64,000 nucleotides of DNA from contig NZ_MUNR01000011.1 in NCBI RefSeq assembly GCF_002001045.1, positions 434,001 through 498,000 on the forward strand, written 5' to 3'. Source of the DNA: Rhodanobacter sp. C01 (GTDB lineage Bacteria; Pseudomonadota; Gammaproteobacteria; Xanthomonadales; Rhodanobacteraceae). The notes beneath the pieces were generated by a model that saw only the letters and a list, made by a program, of their open reading frames with translations, was not told where the DNA came from and ran no database searches. Numbering within the stretch: the first letter of the stretch is position 1; every line of letters begins with the position of its first letter. The translations under genes were made by a program, and so were the position numbers. This document shows positions 46,268 through 55,678 of this stretch, in pieces.

Positions 46268-47134
46268 TCAGTCGCCGCGGACGCGGATCAGTCCTTCCTG
46301 CGCGGTGGATGCGACCAATCGCCCGTCGCGGCTGAAGATCTGCCCGCGCGCCAGGCCGCGGCCACCCTGCGCCGTCGGGCTGTCGAACGAATACAGCAGC
46401 CATTCGTCGACGCGGAACGGACGGTGGAACCACAGCGCGTGGTCGAGGCTGGCCATCTGCACGTTGTGGGTCATGTACGAGATGCCGTGTGGCAGCGTGG
46501 CGGTACCGATCAGGTGGAAGTCCGACGCGTATGCCAGCAGGGCACGATGCAGGATCGCCGAGTCGCTGATCGGCGAGGTCAGCTTGAACCAGATGTGCTG
46601 GATCGGCGGCCGTTTGACCGGATGCAGCTCGTCGCGTGGCCATACCTGGCGAAACTCGAATGGGCCGTCGATGCCCAGCCAGCGTTGCAGTTTCACCGGC
46701 AGCCGGGCCAGTTCGTCCGGCGGCAGCGGATGCAGCGGTTCGATGTCTTCCGGTGCGGGCACCTCCGGCATCGAAGTCTGGTGCTCGACGCCGGATTCAG
46801 GCACCTGGAACGAGATCGAGCCATTCAGGATCGGCTGGCCGTGCTGGATCGCCACCACACGCCGCGATGAGAACGTGCCGCCGTCACGGGTACGCTCCAC
46901 GCTGTACACGATCGGTGCCTCGATATCGCCGGCGCGCAGGAAATAGGCGTGCAGCGAATGCGCCTCGCGCACCGGGTCCACCGTTTCTTGCGCTGCCGCC
47001 AGCGCCTGCCCAAGCACCTGGCCGCCGAACACGAAGCGCGTACCGATATCGCGGCTCTGGCCGCGGAACAGGTTGTCCTCCAGCCGTTCGAGCTGCAGCA
47101 GCTCGACCAGTTCGGTGACGTGGTTTGGCGACAT
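46268..47134 (-). CDS. tesB: Acyl-CoA thioesterase II
   Basis: 288 residues, a double hot-dog fold as E. coli TesB (286). NLFRGQSRDIGTRFVFGGQVLGQALAAA, LHAYFLRAGD, the catalytic Asp in PISDSAILHRALLAYASDF, and ASLDHALWFHRPFRVDEWLLY are family features. It hydrolyses medium- to long-chain acyl-CoA. ATG 47134 is used; a TTG three codons earlier also opens the frame. Confidence 0.96.
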   Translation of the reverse strand: MSPNHVTELVELLQLERLEDNLFRGQSRDIGTRFVFGGQVLGQALAAAQETVDPVREAHSLHAYFLRAGDIEAPIVYSVERTRDGGTFSSRRVVAIQHGQPILNGSISFQVPESGVEHQTSMPEVPAPEDIEPLHPLPPDELARLPVKLQRWLGIDGPFEFRQVWPRDELHPVKRPPIQHIWFKLTSPISDSAILHRALLAYASDFHLIGTATLPHGISYMTHNVQMASLDHALWFHRPFRVDEWLLYSFDSPTAQGGRGLARGQIFSRDGRLVASTAQEGLIRVRGD

Positions 47135-47190
47135 GGGGAGCAACTCGTTGTGGCGGCGAAGGCGCGATTATACCGGCCGCAGGCTGGCGC

Positions 47191-47751
47191 CTAGTGCGCG
47201 CCGATCCGCGTCAGGCCGCTGTCTTCCAGTACCGCAGTCCATGGGAACATCGGGCCGGGATCGAGCTTGCGATGGATTTCCTTCGCCGGGTCGTCACTGG
47301 CCGGCATCAGCGCGGTATCCAGATCCTCATGGCCGGCAATCTGCCGCAGGTTCGGGAAATCCTGGCGCAGTTGCGCCAGCAGGGCGCGCAGCGCAGCGAT
47401 CTGGGCGGTGGTGTACGGCTCGGTCATCTGCTGGTGATGCGAATCCCACCAGTGCGGGTAGCGTCCGAGGTTGACCAGTTCGATGCCGATCGAATTCGGG
47501 TTGTGGCCGCGCACGTGGTTCGCGACGTGGGTGCCGGGTACATAGCGGTAAATCGCACCGTCGCGGTCGATGTAGTAATGACCGCTGTTGCCGGTGCCGT
47601 TGTCGTACAGCGCCTTTTCACCGTATTCGCGGGCAGTGGCCAGATCCGGCAGCTCGGTGCAGTGGACCACCACCAGTTCGACCGCGCTGGCGGTACGCTC
47701 GGGCAGCTGGGGGACGTAGGGTAGCGGCTGGTCGTGGATGGTCAGTGGCAT
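47191..47751 (-). CDS. N-acetylmuramoyl-L-alanine amidase (amidase_2)
   Basis: 186 residues without a signal peptide. Zinc-binding residues of the Amidase_2/PGRP fold: VVVHCTELPDLATAREYG with the first His, NSGHYYIDRDGAIYRYV, NPNSIGIELVNLG, and the distal IAGHEDLD with the second His. It probably trims muropeptides in the cytoplasm for recycling (AmpD-like role) or acts on exported wall if secreted otherwise. Divergent from the small hydrolase gene. Confidence 0.9.
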   Translation of the reverse strand: MPLTIHDQPLPYVPQLPERTASAVELVVVHCTELPDLATAREYGEKALYDNGTGNSGHYYIDRDGAIYRYVPGTHVANHVRGHNPNSIGIELVNLGRYPHWWDSHHQQMTEPYTTAQIAALRALLAQLRQDFPNLRQIAGHEDLDTALMPASDDPAKEIHRKLDPGPMFPWTAVLEDSGLTRIGAH

Positions 47752-47842
47752 CGCCCAAGTCTCGCACGCAGCGAGGTCGGGCGGAAACGCCGCCTGTTAC
47801 CATGCACGCCTTGGCTTTTCGAAGTTTTCCATGGAGACCGCC

Positions 47843-48370
47843 ATGCGCGGCCAGATCATTCTTTCGCACGGCTCGGATTCCGGTCCGGATGCGACCAAGG
47901 TCAGTATGCTGGCCGCGCTGGCCGAATCACTGGGCTGGCGCACGCAGCGGCCGGATTACCGCAGCGACGATGCACGCGGCCATGCCGGCTCGGTGGCGCC
48001 GCGGATCGCCCGGCTGCGCGCCACCATCGAGGCGCTGGATGCGCCGCCGCTGCTGGTGGGTTCCAGCATGGGCGCATTCGTGTCCGGCTTGGCGTCGCTG
48101 GACGTGCCGGTGGCCGGGTTGCTGCTGCTGGCCACGCCCAGTGCGATCCCCGGTTATCCGCGTCCGTTCGACCTGCGCCGCGAAGTGCCGACCATGTTGA
48201 TTCATGGCTGGCGGGACGACGTGTGCCCGCTGGCAGGCGTGCATGCGCTCGCAGCACAGCGCCGGCTGCCGTTGCTGGTACTGGACGACGACCATCGACT
48301 GGGTGCCAGCATGGATGTGATCACCGTACAGTTCCGGCAGATGCTCGATCGACTGGCGGCCGGCGCATGA
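47843..48370 (+). CDS. Small alpha/beta hydrolase
   Basis: 175 residues. IILSHGSDSGPDATK at the N-terminus, the nucleophile elbow GSSMGA (GxSxG), LLLLATPSA, and the C-terminal MLIHGWRDDVCP and DDDHRLG carry the catalytic Asp and His. Similar to YcgR-adjacent alpha/beta hydrolases of unknown substrate. GGAG lies 6 nt before ATG 47843. It overlaps rlmKL by 4 nt. Confidence 0.82.
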   Translation: MRGQIILSHGSDSGPDATKVSMLAALAESLGWRTQRPDYRSDDARGHAGSVAPRIARLRATIEALDAPPLLVGSSMGAFVSGLASLDVPVAGLLLLATPSAIPGYPRPFDLRREVPTMLIHGWRDDVCPLAGVHALAAQRRLPLLVLDDDHRLGASMDVITVQFRQMLDRLAAGA

Positions 48371-50568
48371 GCCTGCTTTCATCGGGTTTGTTCTTTGCCA
48401 CCTGCCCGAAGGGGCTGGAATACCTGCTCCGCGACGAGCTGATTGCGATCGGTGCCAGCGACGTGCGCGAGGCGCTGGCTGGCGCGCACTTTTCAGGCAC
48501 ACTGGAAACCGCGTATCGCGCCTGCCTGTGGTCGCGGCTGGCCAGCCGCATCCTGTTGCCGCTGGCCGAGTTCGATGCGGCCGACGACGACGCCTTGTAT
48601 CGCGGCGTGCAGGAGATCGACTGGAGCCGGCATCTGGCCGCGCATGCGACCTTCGCGGTGGATGCCGGTACCGCGATGAGCAAGCTCACGCACAGCCAGT
48701 TCATCGGTCTGCGCGTGAAGGATGCAGTGGTCGACCAGTTCCGCCAGCGTGACGGCACGCGGCCCGGCATCGACACGGATGAGCCCGATATCCGCATCAA
48801 TGTGCGCCTGCGTCGCGATCGCGCCACGTTGTCGCTGGACCTGGCCGGTTCGCCGCTGCATCGGCGCGGTTGGCGCGAGGTGCAGGGCGAGGCGCCGCTG
48901 AAGGAGAACCTCGCCGCGGCGATGCTGCTGCGTGCGCGCTGGCCGGAGGTATACGCCGCCGGCGGCGCGTTGCTGGATCCGATGTGCGGTTCCGGCACCT
49001 TGCTGATCGAAGGCGCGCTGATGGCGGCAGATGTGGCGCCAGGTTTGCGCCGCGAATATTTCGGTTTCCTCGGCTGGCAGCAGCATGACATTGCGCTGTG
49101 GCGCGGTCTGCTGGACGAGGCGAGACAGCGGGCCGAAACCGGCCTGCGCGGTCTGCGCAGCGTGTTCTTCGGCAGCGATGCCGATCCACGCATGGTGCAG
49201 ACGGCCAAACGCAATGCGCAGGAGGCGGGCGTGGCCGGCTTCTTCACGCTGGACCGGCAGGACATGACGCACGCCGCGCCACCTGCGGGGGGCGATTACG
49301 GTTTGGTCATCACCAACCCGCCTTACGGCGAACGGCTCGGCGAGCGCGCCGAGATGCCGAAGCTGTATCGTGCGCTCGGTGACACGCTGCGCAACCGCTT
49401 CAGCGGCTGGCGTGCCGCCGTACTGGCCGGTGATGTGGAGCTGGGGCGCGCGATGCAATTGCACGCAGACAAGCGCTACGTGTTGTACAACGGTGCGCTG
49501 GAAACCGTGCTGCTGACGTTCGACCTGGGCAAGCGCGAAGAAGCTCCGCGCGAACCGAAGCCGCTGTCGGCCGGCGCACAGATGCTGAAGAACCGGCTGG
49601 AGAAGAACCTCAAGCACCTGCGCAAGCGGCTGACCCGCGAAGCCATCCATTGCTGGCGCGCCTATGACCAGGATCTGCCGGAGTACGCCGCCGCAATCGA
49701 CGTCTACGGTGCGACGAACGGCGACGATCACCTGCACATCCAGGAATACCGTGCGCCGGCCGACGTACCTGCCGACATCGCGCGCCTGCGCCTGCGCGAG
49801 ATTGCCCGTGTTGCCGGTGAAGTACTCGGCGTGCCGCGTGAACGCATCGCGATCAAGACGCGCGAGCGTGGCAAGGGCGGCTCCAAGTATGGCCAGCTCG
49901 ATCAACGCAACGAGTTCATCGAGGTGGAAGAGGGTGGTCTGAAGTTCCTAGTCAACCTCACCGATTACCTCGACACCGGCTTGTTTCTTGATCACCGGCT
50001 GGTGCGTGCCAAGGTACGCGAGCTGGCGAAAGGTAAAAGCTTCCTCAACCTGTTCGCCTATACCGCCACCGCCAGCGTGCATGCGGCGGCGGGCGGCGCG
50101 GTGGAGACCACCAGCGTGGATCTGTCCGCCACATACCTGGAATGGGCTTCGCGCAATCTGGCACTGAACGGCTTCAGTGGCGCTCGTCACCGTCTGATGC
50201 AGTTCGATGCGCTGGACTTCCTGCAACGCGATCGCGGGCACTACGGGCTGATCTTTGTCGACCCACCGACATTCTCCAATTCCAAGCGTGCCGAGGATTT
50301 CGACGTGCAGCGCGATCACGTGAAGCTGCTCGATGCCTGCAATGAGCGGCTGACCCGCGACGGCGTGATCGTGTTCTCCAACAATTTTCGCCGTTTCAAG
50401 CTCGAACGCGCGGAACTGGAACAGCGTTATGAGATCGAGGACTGGACCGTGCCCAGCATCCCGTTCGACTTCGCCCGTCGCGCCGACATCCACGGCTGCT
50501 GGCTGCTGCGGCGGCGCAAACCTGACGCCGGCATTAACCCCTGGGATAGCGCCCGTATCAAAAAATGA
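48367..50568 (+). CDS. rlmKL: Bifunctional 23S rRNA methyltransferase RlmKL (m2G2445/m7G2069)
   Basis: 733 residues. THUMP domain (about 45-160) and the RlmL N2-G methyltransferase with LDPMCGSGTLLIEGAL and the catalytic TNPPYGERLG, then the RlmK N7-G methyltransferase with SFLNLFAYTATASVHAA and FVDPPTFSNSK. The fused form is typical of gammaproteobacteria. ATG 48367 overlaps the hydrolase stop (ATGA). It modifies G2445 and G2069 in 23S rRNA by analogy with E. coli. Confidence 0.97.
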   Translation: MSLLSSGLFFATCPKGLEYLLRDELIAIGASDVREALAGAHFSGTLETAYRACLWSRLASRILLPLAEFDAADDDALYRGVQEIDWSRHLAAHATFAVDAGTAMSKLTHSQFIGLRVKDAVVDQFRQRDGTRPGIDTDEPDIRINVRLRRDRATLSLDLAGSPLHRRGWREVQGEAPLKENLAAAMLLRARWPEVYAAGGALLDPMCGSGTLLIEGALMAADVAPGLRREYFGFLGWQQHDIALWRGLLDEARQRAETGLRGLRSVFFGSDADPRMVQTAKRNAQEAGVAGFFTLDRQDMTHAAPPAGGDYGLVITNPPYGERLGERAEMPKLYRALGDTLRNRFSGWRAAVLAGDVELGRAMQLHADKRYVLYNGALETVLLTFDLGKREEAPREPKPLSAGAQMLKNRLEKNLKHLRKRLTREAIHCWRAYDQDLPEYAAAIDVYGATNGDDHLHIQEYRAPADVPADIARLRLREIARVAGEVLGVPRERIAIKTRERGKGGSKYGQLDQRNEFIEVEEGGLKFLVNLTDYLDTGLFLDHRLVRAKVRELAKGKSFLNLFAYTATASVHAAAGGAVETTSVDLSATYLEWASRNLALNGFSGARHRLMQFDALDFLQRDRGHYGLIFVDPPTFSNSKRAEDFDVQRDHVKLLDACNERLTRDGVIVFSNNFRRFKLERAELEQRYEIEDWTVPSIPFDFARRADIHGCWLLRRRKPDAGINPWDSARIKK

Positions 50569-50633
50569 ACCCTTCAGTCCACATTAAGCGCGACAAGACG
50601 AGCATTGGCATCGTCTAAACGGAGACCAGTGTC

Positions 50634-51026
50634 ATGAGCAAACGTTTCAGCAATGCGGGCAAGCTGGCAGTCATCAGTCTGGCAGTCGCGGCCGCGGTGG
50701 CAATGCCGCTCAGCGCGTCGGCTCGTGGCTGGGGTTACGGCTACCATGGCGGTTATCACGGTTATTACCACGGTGGCTACCGTGGTGGTTACTGGAGCGG
50801 TGGTCGCTGGATTGCCGGCGCACTCGTCACGGGTGCCGTGGTCGGACTGGTGGCCAACGCCCTCAGCCCGCCACCGGTGTATTACGCACCGCCGGTAGTC
50901 TATGCACAGCCGGGCGTGGTTTATGCCCAGCCTGGTGTGGTCTATCAGGACGGCCCGAGTCGCACGGTGATCTACAACAATCCGCCGCCGGGAAATTACG
51001 TCCGCGATGACGGTTACAGCAACTGA
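50634..51026 (+). CDS. Glycine/tyrosine-rich exported protein
   Basis: 130 residues. A signal peptide to about residue 30 (PLSASARG), then GWGYGYHGGYHGYYHGGYRGGYW, a Gly/Tyr/His run, one hydrophobic segment (WIAGALVTGAVVGLVANAL, glycine-zipper-like), and proline-tyrosine repeats (YAPPVVYAQPGVVYAQPGVVY). It may be an outer-membrane or surface protein. No defined function. A strong terminator follows. Confidence 0.75.
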   Translation: MSKRFSNAGKLAVISLAVAAAVAMPLSASARGWGYGYHGGYHGYYHGGYRGGYWSGGRWIAGALVTGAVVGLVANALSPPPVYYAPPVVYAQPGVVYAQPGVVYQDGPSRTVIYNNPPPGNYVRDDGYSN

Positions 51027-51047
51027 GTCTGCCTGATCGGTGATGCC

Positions 51048-51080
51048 AGAGAGCCCGGCGAAAGCCGGGCTCTCTCGTTT
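51048..51080 (+). terminator. Strong rho-independent terminator
   Basis: A 12-bp stem AGAGAGCCCGGC/GCCGGGCTCTCT with a GAAA tetraloop, followed by CGTTT, 21 nt after the Gly/Tyr-rich gene. Confidence 0.88.
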
Positions 51081-51256
51081 GCAGGCTGTCACGCCGTGAA
51101 CGGCTGACTTCAGGTGACGTGCCATCAAACAGCCATCCTCGTATCACGGGATTTGAACGATGGGCACGGCATGCTGGCGGCCATGTTTCCGCACCATCCA
51201 TGTCGCGCGACACTTCGAGCCGGGATCTCACGGATGACTACGCCGAGGTCGTCGTA

Positions 51257-52507
51257 ATGACTGTTCGAGCGGTGCCCGGTCAGCTGCCGATCACGACGCG
51301 GTTCCGGCAGGTGCGCCAGCGGACTCTGGAGTTGTGCGCCGGTCTCAGTGCCGAGGATCTGCAGGTGCAGTCGATGCCGGATGCCAGCCCCGGCAAATGG
51401 CATCTGGCGCATACCAGCTGGTTCTTCGAGCAGTTCGTGCTCGGGCGCGATCCCGCCTACCAACCGCGCGATCCGGCATGGCATTACCTGTTCAATTCCT
51501 ACTATCAGTCAATCGGGCCCATGCACGAGCGGCCGCAGCGCGGTCTGCTGTCACGTCCGTCGCTGGATGAGGTGCATGGTTACCGGCGCTATATCGACGA
51601 TGCGGTGGGCGAATTGCTCGAACGCAGCGAGGACGCCGAACTGGCGACCCTGGTCGAGCTGGGCCTGCAGCACGAGCAGCAGCATCAGGAACTGCTGCTC
51701 ACCGACATCAAGCATGCGTTCTGGTGCAATCCGTTGCAGCCGGTGTATCGCACGACTCCGGTTGTCACGGTGAATGCGAAAGCGCCGCCGCTGCGCTTTG
51801 TCGATGGCCACGATGGCATCGTCGAGATTGGCTACCGCGGTGAAGGCTTTGCGTTTGACAATGAGACACCGCGTCATCGCACCCTGTTGCAGCCGCATGC
51901 ACTGGCCAACCGGCTGGTGACCAATGCGGAATACCTGGCCTTCGTGCGCGAAGGTGGTTACCGCGAGCCCGGCCTGTGGCTGTCCGACGGCTGGGCCACC
52001 GTGCAGCGCGAGAGCTGGCAGCATCCGCTCTACTGGCAGGCCGACCTGGCCAGCGAGTTCACCCTGGCTGGCGTGCGTGCGCTCGATCCGCATGAGCCGG
52101 TATGTCATCTGAGCTATTACGAGGCCGAGGCATTTGCCCGCTGGGCAGGCGTACGGCTGCCGACCGAAGCCGAATGGGAAACGGCGGCGCAGGGTGCCGG
52201 GATCGACGGCAATCTGCAGGACGAGCAGCGCTTCCAGCCGCGAGTCGCGCCAGATGGCGACGGCTTGCAGCAGCTGTATGGCGATGTGTGGGAGTGGACC
52301 GCCTCGCCGTATGTCAGCTATCCGGGCTTTCGCCCGTTGCCTGGTTCGCTGGGCGAATACAACGGCAAATTCATGTGCGGGCAATGGGTGTTGCGAGGTG
52401 GTTCCTGTGCCACTCCACGCAGCCATATCCGCGCCAGTTACCGCAATTTCTTTCCACCTCACGCCCGTTGGCAATTTGCCGGGCTACGACTGGGACAGGA
52501 CCGATGA
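51257..52507 (+). CDS. egtB: Ergothioneine biosynthesis sulfoxide synthase EgtB-like
   Basis: 416 residues. A DinB-like N-terminal domain with iron ligands in KWHLAHTSWFFEQF and LGLQHEQQHQE (HxxxH), and a C-terminal FGE-sulfatase domain (PVCHLSYYEAEAFARWAGVRLP, YGDVWEWTASPY, VLRGGSCATPRSHIRASYRNFF). EgtB joins cysteine or gamma-Glu-Cys to hercynine. GAGG lies 8 nt before ATG 51257; upstream in-frame starts at 51119 or 51200 are less likely. Overlaps egtD by 4 nt. Confidence 0.94.
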   Translation: MTVRAVPGQLPITTRFRQVRQRTLELCAGLSAEDLQVQSMPDASPGKWHLAHTSWFFEQFVLGRDPAYQPRDPAWHYLFNSYYQSIGPMHERPQRGLLSRPSLDEVHGYRRYIDDAVGELLERSEDAELATLVELGLQHEQQHQELLLTDIKHAFWCNPLQPVYRTTPVVTVNAKAPPLRFVDGHDGIVEIGYRGEGFAFDNETPRHRTLLQPHALANRLVTNAEYLAFVREGGYREPGLWLSDGWATVQRESWQHPLYWQADLASEFTLAGVRALDPHEPVCHLSYYEAEAFARWAGVRLPTEAEWETAAQGAGIDGNLQDEQRFQPRVAPDGDGLQQLYGDVWEWTASPYVSYPGFRPLPGSLGEYNGKFMCGQWVLRGGSCATPRSHIRASYRNFFPPHARWQFAGLRLGQDR

Positions 52508-53493
52508 GCAGTGTGCAGCCTTGTGGCGTCAGCGACGACGACCGTCGGCCGCCGGTAAACGATTTGCTGGAAATCGCCCAGCGCGGACTGGCGCTCAAGC
52601 CCAAGCGGCTGCCGTCGTGGCTGTTCTACGACGAGCGCGGCTCGGCCCTGTTCGAGCGGATCTGCGAGCAGCCGGAGTACTACCTCACCCGCTGCGAAAT
52701 TGCGCTGATGGACGAGCACGCGGAAAGCATCGCCGACACTCTCGGTAGTGACGTGCGTCTGGTCGAATACGGCAGTGGCAACGCACTCAAGACCCGCATG
52801 CTGTTGCAACACCTGCATGAGCCGGTGGCCTATGTGCCGGTGGAAATCTCGCCCGAGCCGTTGCGTCAGAGTGTCGTGCGGCTGGCCAGGGAATTTCCGC
52901 CGTTGCCGGTACAGCCGTTGTGCGCGGATTTCAGCAGGCCGTTGCGCCTGCCGATCCCGCCACGTGCGCCGCGCCGCACGGTGGTGTATTTCCCCGGCTC
53001 GACCATCGGCAACTTCGAGAATCGCGAGGCGGCGGCATTGCTGCGCAAGATGCGCAACGAGATGGGCGATGCAGGTGGCATCCTGATCGGGGTGGACCTG
53101 AAGAAGGACCACGCGCTGATCGAGGCTGCCTATAACGACCGTGCCGGGGTCACGGCGGAGTTCACGCTCAACATGCTGGCCCGGCTGAACCGCGAGATCG
53201 GCAGCAACTTCGAGCTGTCGGCGTTCGCCCATCGGGCGCATTACAACCGGATGGCCGGGCGCATCGAGACGCATATCGTCAGCCGGCGGGAGCAACAGGT
53301 GAAGCTTGGGCGCCTGAACGTGGCGTTCCGCGAGGACGAGGCCATGCTGGTCGAATACAGCTGCAAGTATTCGCTGGCCGATTTCGCCGCGTTGGCGGCC
53401 AGGGCCGGGTTGGCTGTGCTGCGCACATGGACCGACCCGGCGCAGATGTTCAGCCTGCAATATCTGGTGCGTGCCAGCACCGTGGCACGCTGA
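52504..53493 (+). CDS. egtD: L-histidine N-alpha-methyltransferase EgtD
   Basis: 329 residues. It trimethylates histidine to hercynine, the first step of ergothioneine synthesis. LVEYGSGNALKTRMLL (SAM motif), YVPVEISPEPL, FPGSTIGNFENREA, and the C-terminal EYSCKYSLADFAALAARAGL are EgtD marks. The start overlaps the egtB stop. No egtA, C or E genes are near; the lyase step may be encoded elsewhere. Confidence 0.96.
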   Translation: MSSVQPCGVSDDDRRPPVNDLLEIAQRGLALKPKRLPSWLFYDERGSALFERICEQPEYYLTRCEIALMDEHAESIADTLGSDVRLVEYGSGNALKTRMLLQHLHEPVAYVPVEISPEPLRQSVVRLAREFPPLPVQPLCADFSRPLRLPIPPRAPRRTVVYFPGSTIGNFENREAAALLRKMRNEMGDAGGILIGVDLKKDHALIEAAYNDRAGVTAEFTLNMLARLNREIGSNFELSAFAHRAHYNRMAGRIETHIVSRREQQVKLGRLNVAFREDEAMLVEYSCKYSLADFAALAARAGLAVLRTWTDPAQMFSLQYLVRASTVAR

Positions 53494-53544
53494 GTTCCTG
53501 CGTGTGCTTGTCGGGGCGCGTATCACGCGCCCCGGCAGAGTCGC

Positions 53545-55050
53545 TCACTTCACGCCGTATAGCTCCCGCACGTCGGACGTCAGCGCCGCCTGGCTGTCCT
53601 GTCGCGCGTAGAACATGTGGCCGCCGGGGTATTCCTTCACCTGCACCCGGGTCGGATCGCCCATCGCCGGCATCTGATCGACGATCAGCACCGAGGCCAT
53701 GAACGGGCAGGACAGATCGTCCCAGCCATGGGCGATCAGCACGCGCAGGCCAGGATCGTTTGCCACCGCCTCGCGCAACTGCGATACCGAACCCTGGTTG
53801 GCATCGTCGTCTTCATGCCACAGCTTGTTCACTTCGTAGCTCAACGCGTTGTAGCGGCCTGCGTATTTCCAGCCCACCGTCTGCGTGACGAAGTTGACCA
53901 TCGCACTGGTGGTCGGCGCGATGATGCCGTTGAGGATCGGGTCGCCGGTCTGCTGATGTGGCGCATACGGGAACGGGTCCCACGCCGTCACGTTGGAATC
54001 GTAGCGGCTGCCGAGCCGTCCTTCGGCACGATAGACCTCGCGGAGGTAGGCCTGGGTTTCCAGCCGGCCACCGGAGCGCTTCACGAACAGCGGATCGAGT
54101 CCGGTCAGATCGGTGACTTTCTTCACCACGCGGTCGGTGGCCTGGGGATCGGAGCGTCCACGCATCAGGTCAGCGGCATATTCGCCGCGTGTGTACTCGA
54201 TGATCGGTGCCATCGCATCGGCGGTGAGCTTGTGCTCACGCTCCAGGTGCGCGGCTGCGATCGAGGGCAGGGTCTGCATCCACGGCAGCGGCGACACGTT
54301 CTCGTCGTCCGATGCGGCGGGGTCGAGATACGGCGACAGCAGCACCACACCACTCATCGCCACGCCAAGTTGAGTCTGCAGGTAGTCGGTGATGCGTGGA
54401 CCACGGAAGCCGCCGTAGCTCTCGCCGACCAGGTACTTGCGCGAGGTCATGCGACCGTTCTTCACCAGCCAGTCGTAGACGATGCGCGAGAGATACTTGA
54501 TGTCCGTGTCGGTGCTGTAGAACTGCTTGGTCGCCTCCTTGTCGTCCACCAGCGCGCGACTGAAACCGGTACCGATCGGGTCGATGAACACCAGGTCGGT
54601 GAAGCCCAGCCAGGTGCCGGGGTTGTCGTGCAAGGTCGCGGGGTCGGACGGGTTGTCGCCCTCGACGCCGAAGTTCACCTTCTTCGGCCCGATCGCGCCG
54701 AGGTTCAGATACACCGACGAGGCGCCCGGACCACCATTGAGCGCGAATGTCACCGGACGATCCTTGCCGGGCATCGTGTAGGCCGTGAACACCACTTCGC
54801 CAATGGTGGTGCCCTTCTCGTCGAGCACCGGCAGCGAACCCACGGTGACGGTGTATTTGAGTGTCTTGCCAGCCACCGTGGCGGATTGCGTCACGTGCGC
54901 GTCGGCCGGGAACGGCGGCAGGTGGAAACCATTGCTGCTGGCCGCATCCTGCGTCGGCGGCGGCTTGTGGGAATCGGCCGCCAGTAGCGATGTATTGAAT
55001 CCGGCCAGCACCATGGCTGCCAGCAGGGCCGTTTGCAGGGACTTGCGCAC
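53545..55050 (-). CDS. S10 family serine carboxypeptidase-like exported peptidase
   Basis: 501 residues from a GTG at 55050 with GAGGAA about 7 nt upstream; a signal peptide (to about residue 24, SLLAADS) follows at once. The S10 motifs are FALNGGPGASSVYLNLGAIGPK, IDPIGTGFSRAL, nucleophile VGESYGGFRGP, then VLIAHGWDDLSCPF (Asp) and EYPGGHMFYAR (His). This group removes C-terminal residues from peptides, probably in the periplasm. Single gene. Confidence 0.93.
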   Translation of the reverse strand: MRKSLQTALLAAMVLAGFNTSLLAADSHKPPPTQDAASSNGFHLPPFPADAHVTQSATVAGKTLKYTVTVGSLPVLDEKGTTIGEVVFTAYTMPGKDRPVTFALNGGPGASSVYLNLGAIGPKKVNFGVEGDNPSDPATLHDNPGTWLGFTDLVFIDPIGTGFSRALVDDKEATKQFYSTDTDIKYLSRIVYDWLVKNGRMTSRKYLVGESYGGFRGPRITDYLQTQLGVAMSGVVLLSPYLDPAASDDENVSPLPWMQTLPSIAAAHLEREHKLTADAMAPIIEYTRGEYAADLMRGRSDPQATDRVVKKVTDLTGLDPLFVKRSGGRLETQAYLREVYRAEGRLGSRYDSNVTAWDPFPYAPHQQTGDPILNGIIAPTTSAMVNFVTQTVGWKYAGRYNALSYEVNKLWHEDDDANQGSVSQLREAVANDPGLRVLIAHGWDDLSCPFMASVLIVDQMPAMGDPTRVQVKEYPGGHMFYARQDSQAALTSDVRELYGVK

Positions 55051-55134
55051 GGATATTTCCTCGTGGGTGAAAGATCCAAGCGTAGCGGGCCGCGATGCGG
55101 CCGGAGTGTGCACAAAGGCATGGGTGAAGGCGGC

Positions 55135-55578
55135 TCAGGGCCCTGCAAGCGCCGTCTGGATGAATTGCTGCAGCTGTGCCGCGTTGAGCGCGCCGGACTG
55201 TCGCGCAATCTCGTGTCCCTGACGAAACAGGATCAAGGTGGGGATGCTGCGGATGCCGAAGCGTTGGGCCAGCTGCGGCTGTGCCTCGGTGTCGAGCTTG
55301 GCCAGCCGCAGGCGAGGTTCGAACTGGCGTGCGGCCTGCACGAACACTGGTGCGAAGCCGACGCATGGCCCGCACCATGGTGCCCAGAAATCCACCAGCA
55401 CCGGCAGGTCGCCACGCCCGGCAACGGCGTCGAAGTTCGCGGTCGTCAAGTCGACCGGGTGCCCGTCAAACAAGGCCTGCCTGCATCGGCCGCAATTCGG
55501 TTGCTCGCCCACGCGCGCGGTAGGCACGCGATTGAGCGCGCCGCAATGCGGACAGGGGATCGTCAGTACTGTACTCAT
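55135..55578 (-). CDS. trxC: Thioredoxin 2 (TrxC-like)
   Basis: 147 residues. The N-terminal zinc motif CPHCGALNRVP ... CGRCRQALF is diagnostic of thioredoxin 2, then the thioredoxin fold with WAPWCGPCVGFAPVF and RFGIRSIPTLILFRQG. It reduces disulphides in the cytoplasm, often under oxidative stress. GGAG is 6 nt before ATG 55578. Convergent spacing of 84 bp to the peptidase gene start. Confidence 0.94.
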   Translation of the reverse strand: MSTVLTIPCPHCGALNRVPTARVGEQPNCGRCRQALFDGHPVDLTTANFDAVAGRGDLPVLVDFWAPWCGPCVGFAPVFVQAARQFEPRLRLAKLDTEAQPQLAQRFGIRSIPTLILFRQGHEIARQSGALNAAQLQQFIQTALAGP

Positions 55579-55678
55579 GGCAGACTCCGGCATGGGCAGG
55601 TATTCCGCGCCATGGTCGGCAAGATGGCGGCGGCCTTGCGCCAACCCAAGCCATCGACCAGTGCCGCGGCGGATGAGC

